Position numbers and translations under genes: made by a program. The notes beneath the pieces were generated by a model, which searched no databases, had not been told where the DNA came from, and saw only the letters and a list, made by a program, of their open reading frames with translations. Positions 1-5,916 of a DNA stretch of 17,219 bases are shown in pieces (position 1 is the first letter of the stretch; the number at the start of each line of letters is the position of its first letter). Source of the DNA: DATKZH01 sp964475955 (lineage in GTDB: Bacteria; Planctomycetota; Planctomycetia; Pirellulales; Thermoguttaceae); NCBI GenBank assembly GCA_964475955.1, contig CAYYZY010000169.1, positions 1 through 17,219 on the forward strand, given 5' to 3'.

Positions 1-423
1 GACGTCGCCCCCGGCTACGACCACATCACCAGCGCGATCGGGGCGGCGATGGCCGGCTGGTACGGGGCGGCGATGCTCTGCTACGTCACGCCCAAGGAGC
101 ACCTGGGGCTTCCCAACCTGGAGGACGTGCGCCAGGGCGTCGTGGCCTACAAGATCGCGGCCCACGCGGCCGACCTGGCCCGGCATCGCCCCGGCGCCCG
201 CGACCGCGACGACGCCATCTCCCGCGCCCGCTTCGCCTTCGACTGGGAGGAGCAGTTCCGGTTGGCGCTGGACCCCGAAACGGCCCGCCGCATGCACGAG
301 GAATCGCTCACGCCGGCCGACTCGGAGGGCCACCGCTATTGCAGCATGTGCGGCCCCAAGCTCTGCTCCATGAAGACGAGCCAGGAGGTGCGCGGGATAG
401 GGCGGGAGAAGGCGGGGCGTTGA
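1..423 (+). CDS. thiC: Phosphomethylpyrimidine synthase ThiC, C-terminal part (5' end outside window)
   Basis: ThiC is the radical-SAM enzyme that turns aminoimidazole ribotide into HMP-phosphate in thiamine synthesis, in the cytoplasm. The reading frame is open from base 1 and gives 140 residues. It begins DVAPGYDHITSAIGAAMAGW, a hallmark ThiC stretch, continues with MLCYVTPKEHLGLPN and YKIAAHAADLA, and ends with the atypical C-terminal Fe-S motif CSMCGPKLCSMK (CxxCxxxxC), whose three cysteines hold the [4Fe-4S] cluster. All three are present, so this copy looks functional. The stop is TGA at 421-423. The 5' three quarters of the gene lie upstream of the window. The last ~100 bases recur in decayed form at 2093-2190 (see that entry). 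Family assignment is very secure. Confidence 0.97.
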   Translation, partial: DVAPGYDHITSAIGAAMAGWYGAAMLCYVTPKEHLGLPNLEDVRQGVVAYKIAAHAADLARHRPGARDRDDAISRARFAFDWEEQFRLALDPETARRMHEESLTPADSEGHRYCSMCGPKLCSMKTSQEVRGIGREKAGR

Positions 424-548
424 CTTGGCTTTGAGGGCCGCGCAGAATAGGTGGGATTGTGGGCGTCGGGTCTTGAAGGATGGGGGCGAAACACGGGATC
501 CAGGCCAGCGCAGAGTGGAATACGTCCGCTCCTTGAATGGAGCAAGGT

Positions 549-1421
549 ATGCCGTCGTTGAAATACGCAAGACCAGAGCGCATCTGGCTCAAAGACCATC
601 CGGAGCTCGATGAGCGATGGCTTCAAGATCGGATCGGCGAAGATCCCTCCCTGCTCGGCCTGGGTGATCTGGTTCTAAAGGACAAGGAGCGGCCGCAGCC
701 ACGGGCTGGTCGGCTCGACCTCTTGCTTCAGGACGCGGAAGCCAACAAGCGCTTTGAGGTCGAAGTCCAGCTTGGCAAGACCGACGAAACCCACATCATA
801 CGCACGATCGAATACTGGGACATTGAGCGAAAGCGTTACCCGCAATACGACCATACCGCGGTCATCGTTGCTGAGGACATCACGAGCCGATTCCTGAACG
901 TCGTCAGCCTCTTCAACGGCTTCATTCCGTTAGTCGCGATCCAGCTCAGCGCGTTCAGGCTTGGCGACACGGTTTCCCTCGTGTTCTCCAAGGTACTGGA
1001 TGAAATGCGGCTCGGTATGGTGGAAGATGATGAGGAAATCCAGTCTGTCGCCGACCGAGCCTATTGGGAGACGCGGGCGAGCAGGCAAACGCTTGCCATG
1101 GCGGACGAGATGTTCGAGGTGTTGCGACAACTCGATCCGGAGCTTGAGTTGAAGTACAACAAGTTCTATATTGGGCTCGCGAAGAACGGCCAGCCGAACA
1201 ACTTCGTGATTTTCCGGCCCAAGAAAGACTGGCTCCGTCTTGAGGTCCGGCTCGAACGGTCGGATGAGATGGAAGCGCAGCTAGAAGGATCGGGGCTGGA
1301 CGTGATGGATTACGACTCGCGATGGGGACGATATCGAATCCGTCTTGCGAAGGGCGACATCACGGTGCACAAAGGCTTTCTGGAATCACTGCTGACGAAC
1401 GCGTATCAAGGAACAGGATGA
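549..1421 (+). CDS. PD-(D/E)XK nuclease-like protein with DUF5655-like C-terminus
   Basis: The protein has 290 residues. The N-terminal half carries a restriction-endonuclease-like signature: GRLDLLLQD (Asp57) followed by RFEVEVQLGK (Glu70, Glu72, Gln74), the D...ExQ arrangement of PD-(D/E)XK folds such as NucS/DUF91 proteins. A helical stretch follows (about 150-200), then a C-terminal domain starting KYNKFYIGLAKNG that resembles DUF5655, a module often fused to such nucleases. Start: ATG at 549 is preferred over ATG at 537 because GGAG/AAGG lies just upstream of 549. Its composition is less GC-rich than the neighbours, and it sits inside the segment flanked by thiC tails, both consistent with transfer. 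It has no methyltransferase or helicase partner here, so the role (defence, repair) is unknown. Fold call moderate; function unproven. Confidence 0.7.
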   Translation: MPSLKYARPERIWLKDHPELDERWLQDRIGEDPSLLGLGDLVLKDKERPQPRAGRLDLLLQDAEANKRFEVEVQLGKTDETHIIRTIEYWDIERKRYPQYDHTAVIVAEDITSRFLNVVSLFNGFIPLVAIQLSAFRLGDTVSLVFSKVLDEMRLGMVEDDEEIQSVADRAYWETRASRQTLAMADEMFEVLRQLDPELELKYNKFYIGLAKNGQPNNFVIFRPKKDWLRLEVRLERSDEMEAQLEGSGLDVMDYDSRWGRYRIRLAKGDITVHKGFLESLLTNAYQGTG

Positions 1422-1591
1422 CCACCGCATCCGCCCGACTCCGCTTTGTCGCGCCGATGCTTTCCGTTCCGAAAGGACGGGCCGGGGAAGCCACTGGTCC
1501 TTTCCTAAGATCCGACTTCTGAGTTCGCGGCGAAGTGGCCAAAGCTGAGGTGGATGAGCAGCCCGTGCCCTTGGCCGGAAACGAGGATTCT

Positions 1592-1777
1592 ATGCCCACC
1601 GTATTGCGGGTAGGCCCGTACCGTTTTCACTTCTACTCGGATGAGTCGCGAGAGCCCGCTCACATCCACGTTCGCTCGCCGGACGGCGAGTGCAAGTTCC
1701 GGCTCGAGCCGATAGGACTCGCTGGCAATCGTGGGATTGGCGCCCACGAGGTCCGGGAGATCGAGCGGCCGGTTTAG
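1592..1777 (+). CDS. DUF4160 protein, apparently truncated by an in-frame amber codon
   Basis: The 61-residue product MPTVLRVGPYRFHFYSDE...EPAHIHVRSPDGECKFRLEP is clearly DUF4160, a small family of unknown function usually found next to DUF2442; the pair is often discussed as toxin-antitoxin-like. Start: ATG 1592 with GAGG a few bases upstream. The frame stops at TAG 1775-1777, but reading on gives EHGEVLVEKCHEYHNR then TGA at 1826-1828, which matches the usual family C-terminus (an E..EKWHEY-type ending). So the ancestral gene probably ended at 1828 and overlapped the DUF2442 start. The amber codon and a Trp-to-Cys change in the tail suggest decay or a shortened but still folded protein. Confidence 0.8.
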   Translation: MPTVLRVGPYRFHFYSDESREPAHIHVRSPDGECKFRLEPIGLAGNRGIGAHEVREIERPV

Positions 1778-1808
1778 GAACACGGAGAGGTTCTCGTCGA
1801 GAAATGCC

Positions 1809-2078
1809 ATGAATATCACAACCGATGATCGCATGCCCGCCGCCGAACCGGCCGCGCTGCGCGCCTGGGTTGAGGGACGCATGGTGTTCCTGGAACTGAC
1901 CGACGGACGGATCGTGGGGTTTCCCGCGGCTCGCTTCAAACGGCTCAAAGACGCGACGGATGAGATGCTCCGCAACGTGACCGTCGAACTGGACGGCTAC
2001 GCGCTGCGCTGGGAGGAGCTCGACGAGGACGTCACGGTCCCGGGGGTCGTCGCCGGGCGTTTTCAACTCCCCCCGTGA
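1809..2078 (+). CDS. DUF2442 domain protein
   Basis: This 89-residue protein has the DUF2442 pattern: a short N-terminus, then VEGRMVFLELTDGRIVGFPAARFKRLKDATDEM, and the ending LRWEELDEDVTVPGVVAG, which corresponds to the family's typical W..lDeDi.v..ll motif. The function is unknown; it is normally paired with DUF4160, as here. ATG 1809 lies inside the ancestral 3' end of the DUF4160 gene, implying translational coupling before that gene acquired its stop. No good Shine-Dalgarno is seen, only GAG-rich sequence, so the amber codon upstream could have lowered its expression. It ends at TGA 2076-2078, just before the decayed thiC tail. Family call good; role not established. Confidence 0.82.
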   Translation: MNITTDDRMPAAEPAALRAWVEGRMVFLELTDGRIVGFPAARFKRLKDATDEMLRNVTVELDGYALRWEELDEDVTVPGVVAGRFQLPP

Positions 2079-2092
2079 GTGGCTTGGCGGCC

Positions 2093-2190
2093 GAGGGCCA
2101 CCGCTACTGGAGCATGTGCGGCCCGAAGCTCTACTCCATGAAGACCAGCCAGGAGGCCCCCGGATGGAGCGGGAAAAGACGGCCCGTTGA
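2093..2190 (+). pseudogene. Decayed second copy of the thiC 3' end
   Basis: The translation EGHRYWSMCGPKLYSMKTSQE is the ThiC C-terminal motif with two of the three cluster cysteines replaced (TGC to TGG, TGC to TAC). Bases 2093-2155 match 325-387 at 58 of 63 positions. The similarity continues loosely to a TGA at 2188-2190 equivalent to the thiC stop at 421-423, but with one base fewer, so the frame is broken. There is no ThiC body upstream, only DUF2442. It is a relic, not a gene. It may be the displaced original tail after integration or a remnant of a tandem thiC copy. Confidence 0.88.
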
Positions 2191-2312
2191 CTCGCGCGTC
2201 GCGGCCAACGACAATAGTCTGCCGTGGGGGGCTCGTACCTCCACCTATCCTAGCTTCCCGTTTCCCGCTTCAACGAGCCTCCCGGAGCTTACCGACGAAA
2301 GAGGAGACTACG

Positions 2313-2975
2313 ATGCGTGTGATCTGTGCTGTTCTTGCCTGCCTGCTGCTGGCCGCTCACTCAATCGACGCCGCTGAGTCGCGTGGGCCGAAGGCGGCGT
2401 GCCAAGCGGAAAGCGAAAAGGGCTTCGTCAGCCTCTTCAACGGCAAGGACCTCGACGGCTGGCAAGGGGCCGTCCAGCGCTACAAGATGAAAGACGGCGC
2501 GATGGTCTGCGAGCCCGGCGGGAACATTTACACCGCCAAGGAGTACGACGACTTCATCTTCCGCTTCGAGTTCAAGCTGCCCCCGATGGGTAACAACGGC
2601 GTCGGCATCCGCACGCCCCTGAAGGGCAACGCCGCCTACCTGGGCATGGAGATCCAGATCCTCGCCGACAACTACAAAGAGAAACACCCGGGCCTCAAGC
2701 CCTACCAGTACCACGGCTCGGTCTACGGCGTGGTGCCCGCCAAGCCGGGTTACCAAAAACTCGAAGAGTGGAACACCGAGGAGATCTACTGCAAGGGGAG
2801 CCACATCAAGGTGACGCTCAACGGCGTGGTCATTCTCGACGCCGACCTCGACAAGGTCGAGCCGATCGACGGCCGCGAACACCCCGGCCTGCACAACAAG
2901 AAAGGCTACATCGGCTTCCTCGGCCACGGTTCGCCCGTCGAATTCCGCAACATCCGGATCAAGGAATTGGAGTAA
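2313..2975 (+). CDS. Secreted DUF1080 / 3-keto-disaccharide hydrolase-like protein
   Basis: The protein has 220 residues. It opens with a signal peptide (MRVICAVLACLLLAAHSIDA, cleavage likely near AES at 22-24), then a single concanavalin-like DUF1080 domain: GFVSLFNGKDLDGWQG, a family hallmark, FRFEFKLPP, NNGVGIRTP, MEIQILAD, YHGSVYGVVPAKPG, HIKVTLNGVVILDADL, and the ending KGYIGFLGHGSPVEFRNIRIKEL. Some family members hydrolyse 3-keto-glycosides, and planctomycetes carry many paralogues. ATG 2313 was chosen over upstream in-frame codons because GAGGAG precedes it at proper spacing and the signal peptide starts there. The protein is exported to the periplasm or beyond. The downstream spacer is repetitive, so co-transcription with the ROK gene is uncertain. 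Confidence 0.93.
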   Translation: MRVICAVLACLLLAAHSIDAAESRGPKAACQAESEKGFVSLFNGKDLDGWQGAVQRYKMKDGAMVCEPGGNIYTAKEYDDFIFRFEFKLPPMGNNGVGIRTPLKGNAAYLGMEIQILADNYKEKHPGLKPYQYHGSVYGVVPAKPGYQKLEEWNTEEIYCKGSHIKVTLNGVVILDADLDKVEPIDGREHPGLHNKKGYIGFLGHGSPVEFRNIRIKELE

Positions 2976-3262
2976 GGAGAGGGGAGAAGGGAGCGGGGAG
3001 TCGGGAGAGGTTCGTGTTCCTCGGCGAGGGACTCTTGTGGAGACGCAAAGGCGCCACGGGGCAAGGGAGTTCGGAGGATGAGACGGGGAACGCCCGTCGT
3101 CCTTCGCGCCCTTTCGAGCTTGCCGTCCCCGCATGACACGCCCGCTGTGCGCACAACTCGCAGCCAAAGACTCGAACCACCCATCCTCAGGCTCGTCACT
3201 CCCTACTCCAAGCTCCCCACTCCCGACTCCTTATCCTTCTCCCGACTCCCCACTCCGACCCC
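2976..3262. repeat. Intergenic low-complexity polypurine/polypyrimidine repeat pair
   Basis: Right after the DUF1080 stop the + strand is a purine run built on the unit GGGGAGTCGGGAG (2995-3007). About 230 bases on, the exact complement CTCCCGACTCCCC occurs at 3239-3251, with a further partial unit at 3220-3230, in a CTCCCCACTCC-rich pyrimidine run (3194-3262). The two blocks can pair over 13 perfect bases. The sequence between (3040-3160) contains no convincing gene. The right block abuts the ROK start codon. I recall similar GGGAGTCGGGAG filler between planctomycete genes, but did not search. Confidence 0.65.
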
Positions 3263-4327
3263 ATGCTCCTCGGCATTGAAATCGGCGGCACGAAGCTTCA
3301 GTTGGGCGTGGGACGCGGCGACGGCCCACCGCTCGTTGAAATGGAGCGCCTCGACGTCGACCCGGCCGGCGGTGCCGAGCCGATACGCTCCGAAATCGCC
3401 CGTGCGGCGAAGCGGCTCATTGCGCGGCACCGGGTCACGGCCATCGGCATCGGCTTCGGAGGGCCGGTCGACGTGGCCTCGGGGCGCACCATCACCAGCC
3501 ACCAGGTGGAAGGCTGGGACGACTTCCCGCTGGGCCAGTGGTCGCGCCGGACGCTCGGCCTCCCCACCGTCGTCGCCAACGATTCCGACTCCGCCGGGCT
3601 GGCCGAGGCGCGGTTCGGGTCGGGCGCCGGCCACCGCGTCGTCTTCTACACGAACGTGGGAAGCGGCATCGGCGGCGCCCTGGTCATCGAGGGCCGGCTC
3701 TACCGCGGCGGCGCCGGCGTCGCCTCGGAGCTGGGCCACCTCCGGCCCGGCCTCCAGTGCGACCGCCCGGATCAGACCCTCGAATCGATCGCCAGCGGGT
3801 TCGGCATTACGGCGGCGGTCCAAGCCCGGCTGGCCGGCGAGGTCTCCCACCGCATGGATTCGCTTCGTGGGGTCGAAATACCTACCGAGCCCGACGCCGT
3901 GCGCCAGCGGCTCATCGAGCGCGAAGAGGCGGAGGAGCGCGACGCAGGCGACCTGCTCCAGCGTTGCGACGGCCACGTGGACCGGCTCACCACCAAGACG
4001 ATCGCCGAGGCCGCCGCGGCCGGAAATCGGATCGCCCGCGACGCCTTCCAGAACGCCTGCCAGGCGTTCGGCTGGGCGATCGCCCAGATGGCCACGCTGA
4101 TCGCGCCGAACGTGGTGGTGGTGGGCGGGGGCGTGTCGCTGGCGGGCGACGAGCTGCTTCTGGTGCCGCTTCGAAACCACGTGCGCCGTTACGTCTTCCC
4201 GCCGCTGGACGGCACGTTCGACGTCGTCCGCGCCCGGCTCGGCGAAGAGGTCGTCGTCCACGGCGCGCTGGCGCTGGCCGCTATGCCGGAACCCTCACGC
4301 CCAGCGGCGCCCTCGCACCGTCGATGA
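3263..4327 (+). CDS. ROK-family sugar kinase-like protein lacking the zinc motif
   Basis: The protein has 354 residues. The ATP-binding phosphate loop MLLGIEIGGTKLQLG opens it, followed by AIGIGFGGPVD (61-70), the sugar-binding and catalytic segment VANDSDSAGLAE (Asp107), the adenosine-side loop NVGSGIGGALV (131-141), ELGHL (156-160) and VVVGGGVS (285-292). In typical ROK proteins the stretch after ELGH has CxCGxxGCxE binding zinc; here it reads LQCDRPDQTLESIASG, so the zinc site is absent while the LESIASG element is kept. A charged insertion lies at about 195-240. There is no DNA-binding domain, so a kinase rather than a repressor is likely; substrate unknown. No Shine-Dalgarno precedes ATG 3263, only pyrimidine repeat. 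The 3' end overlaps the convergent cysG-like gene by 47 bases. Confidence 0.9.
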   Translation: MLLGIEIGGTKLQLGVGRGDGPPLVEMERLDVDPAGGAEPIRSEIARAAKRLIARHRVTAIGIGFGGPVDVASGRTITSHQVEGWDDFPLGQWSRRTLGLPTVVANDSDSAGLAEARFGSGAGHRVVFYTNVGSGIGGALVIEGRLYRGGAGVASELGHLRPGLQCDRPDQTLESIASGFGITAAVQARLAGEVSHRMDSLRGVEIPTEPDAVRQRLIEREEAEERDAGDLLQRCDGHVDRLTTKTIAEAAAAGNRIARDAFQNACQAFGWAIAQMATLIAPNVVVVGGGVSLAGDELLLVPLRNHVRRYVFPPLDGTFDVVRARLGEEVVVHGALALAAMPEPSRPAAPSHRR

Positions 4328-5909
4328 TTTGCGCGGGTACGTGGCGACGGCTCAAGGCCTCGTGGGCCGCCCCGTCCAGACACCAGACTTCCCGCCGGAA
4401 GGCCGCCCGCCCGTACGTCTCCCAGTAGGCCCGAACGCCGGCGGAGCTTTCGAAGCAGATCACGTCGTGTTCGGGCAAGGGCCGGCCCAGCTCGGGATGG
4501 GCCTGACCGAGGTCGCCTTGGGGCCCTTCGGCCAGGGCGGGCCAGTGAAGGAGGCTTCCCAGCTCGCCGAAATGTGCGGGATCGCGCCCGGTGAACAGGA
4601 CCGTCGGTCGCCTGTCCGCCGCAAACACGCCAAGCGCCCCTTCTCCGACGACGATCAACGCGGGCGAGGCAATTGCCGCTTCGGAAGCCACCCCGGCCAA
4701 TTGGGCGAGGGAACTCTTTACCCGTCGTTCCCAGGGGAGTGTCCCTCGTTCGACCACGGCCGCGGGCGAGTCGGGAGACCAACCGTCGGCGAGGAGCCGA
4801 TCGACGACCTCGTCCAGCACGCCTATGCCCATGAGGAGCACTAGGGTATCCGCCCGAGGAAACTCCGCGGCCAGCCCGCCGCCGGCAACCCGCGCCGTGG
4901 CCACGGCGAACGATCGGCCCTTGCCGTGACGGGTCAACGGCACTCCCGCCGCCGTGAGCGCCGCGGTGGCCGAGCTGCACCCGGGAATCACTTCCCAGGG
5001 GATTCCATGCTTGTCGAGGTGGTCGATCTCGGCGTCGCCGCGCCCGAAAACGAAGGGGTCGCCCCCTTTCAATCGAGCGACCGTCCTGCCGGCCAGGGCG
5101 TGCTCGACCAGTCGCCGGTTGATCGTCGTCTGCGTGGGCCGAGGCGGCGCGTCGCCAAGCCACTCGACGAGCTTGCCTTCGGTGACGATTCCCAGGTCGT
5201 CCAGGAACGTCGTCGGCACCAGCCGGTCGGCGAGGACGACGTGGGCCTTGCCGAGCGCATGGTGGCCGCGTACGGTGATCAAGTCGGGCGCTCCCGGCCC
5301 GGCGCCCACCAGGTAGACTTTGCCCGGCTGCTTGGCAGCCGGGTGCTGCCGCCTTGGGGCGACCGGCGGCTCGACGCCGTCGCAAGGACCTCGACCGGCG
5401 CGCAGCCAGTTGGCGATCCGATTGCGGAGCCGTTGCGAGCGACGGCAGTCCTCTCCGTCGGTGTGCACGGCCACCGTCAATCTCGCTTGCCGAAAAGCGG
5501 CGGGAAAAATAACGCGCGAGGATCGGCCCGGCGAGACCACGCAGCAGAGCGTTCGCCGGGCTTCCGCGTCGCGACGGATGCCGACGTTCAACTGCGGGTC
5601 GGCCGTCGCGGCGACGACGAAATCGAAGTCCTCCAGCGCCGACGGAGCGTACGCGGCCTGCCGCCACCGAACGTCGCCCTGGCGAACCCTCCGCCGCAGC
5701 CGAAACGAGATCTCCGGGGCGAGCACGGTCACTTCGGCGCCGGCTCCCGCCAGCCTCAGCGCCTTGCGCGTGCCGATCCGCCCGCCGCCCACCACCAGGC
5801 AACGCAGGCCGTTCATGTCGATGGCCAGCGGGAGGTAATGCAGGGCCTCGGTCGGTCGACGCGGCGGCGCGGCCTCGCCGGCCGGGATATTGCGAGCTGG
5901 AGTGATCAC
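4281..5909 (-). CDS. cysG: Multidomain siroheme synthase: precorrin-2 dehydrogenase + uroporphyrinogen-III methyltransferase + partial HemD-like domain
   Basis: The protein has 542 residues and makes siroheme for the reductase encoded just upstream. Residues 25-170 form the precorrin-2 dehydrogenase/ferrochelatase part (YLPLAIDMNG, CLVVGGGRIGTRKA, the Asp104-containing ATADPQLN, VIFPAAFRQARLTVAVHTDG). Residues about 196-428 form the SAM-dependent uroporphyrinogen-III methyltransferase (KVYLVGAGPGAPDLITVRG, RLKGGDPFVFGRG, IPGCSSATAALTAAGVPLTRHG). Residues about 434-542 (VLFTGRDPAHFGELG, VICFESSAGVRAYWETYG) resemble only one lobe of uroporphyrinogen-III synthase HemD. Start: GTG 5909, preceded by TGAGGA, seven bases after the reductase stop; no better ATG keeps the dehydrogenase N-terminus. 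Ends TAG at 4281. First two domains secure; HemD-like call moderate. Confidence 0.92.
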   Translation of the reverse strand: MITPARNIPAGEAAPPRRPTEALHYLPLAIDMNGLRCLVVGGGRIGTRKALRLAGAGAEVTVLAPEISFRLRRRVRQGDVRWRQAAYAPSALEDFDFVVAATADPQLNVGIRRDAEARRTLCCVVSPGRSSRVIFPAAFRQARLTVAVHTDGEDCRRSQRLRNRIANWLRAGRGPCDGVEPPVAPRRQHPAAKQPGKVYLVGAGPGAPDLITVRGHHALGKAHVVLADRLVPTTFLDDLGIVTEGKLVEWLGDAPPRPTQTTINRRLVEHALAGRTVARLKGGDPFVFGRGDAEIDHLDKHGIPWEVIPGCSSATAALTAAGVPLTRHGKGRSFAVATARVAGGGLAAEFPRADTLVLLMGIGVLDEVVDRLLADGWSPDSPAAVVERGTLPWERRVKSSLAQLAGVASEAAIASPALIVVGEGALGVFAADRRPTVLFTGRDPAHFGELGSLLHWPALAEGPQGDLGQAHPELGRPLPEHDVICFESSAGVRAYWETYGRAAFRREVWCLDGAAHEALSRRHVPAQIIDGARAPLGVRVPA

Positions 5910-5916
5910 GGGTTCC

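Larger units (their letters stand above)
388..2092. mobile_element. Putative small insertion segment between two thiC 3'-end copies
   Basis: The segment is bounded by direct repeats of the thiC 3' end (325-387 and 2093-2155, 58 of 63 bases identical by hand count). It holds three genes of types often carried as accessory cargo: a PD-(D/E)XK-like protein, DUF4160 and DUF2442. Base composition drops: a sample line inside the first gene (781-840) is 31/60 G+C, against 46/60 in a sample line of cysG. Reading inferred: an element entered the 3' end of thiC, brought a replacement tail, and left the displaced original tail to decay. No integrase or transposase gene is visible, so a tandem duplication followed by divergence, or a lost integrase, is equally possible. 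Confidence 0.35.

Noticed and set aside
388..2092. A complete toxin-antitoxin or restriction-modification system in the thiC-flanked segment
   Set aside because: DUF4160 is truncated, DUF2442 function is unproven, and the nuclease-like gene has no methyltransferase, so neither system can be claimed.
2187..2312. N-terminal extension of the DUF1080 gene from an upstream in-frame ATG
   Set aside because: It would bury the signal peptide and runs over the decayed thiC tail; the GAGGAG site supports ATG 2313.
4189..5802. 537-codon minus-strand frame over cysG
   Set aside because: A frame-shifted shadow of the siroheme synthase, with an Arg/Gly-rich translation and no motifs.
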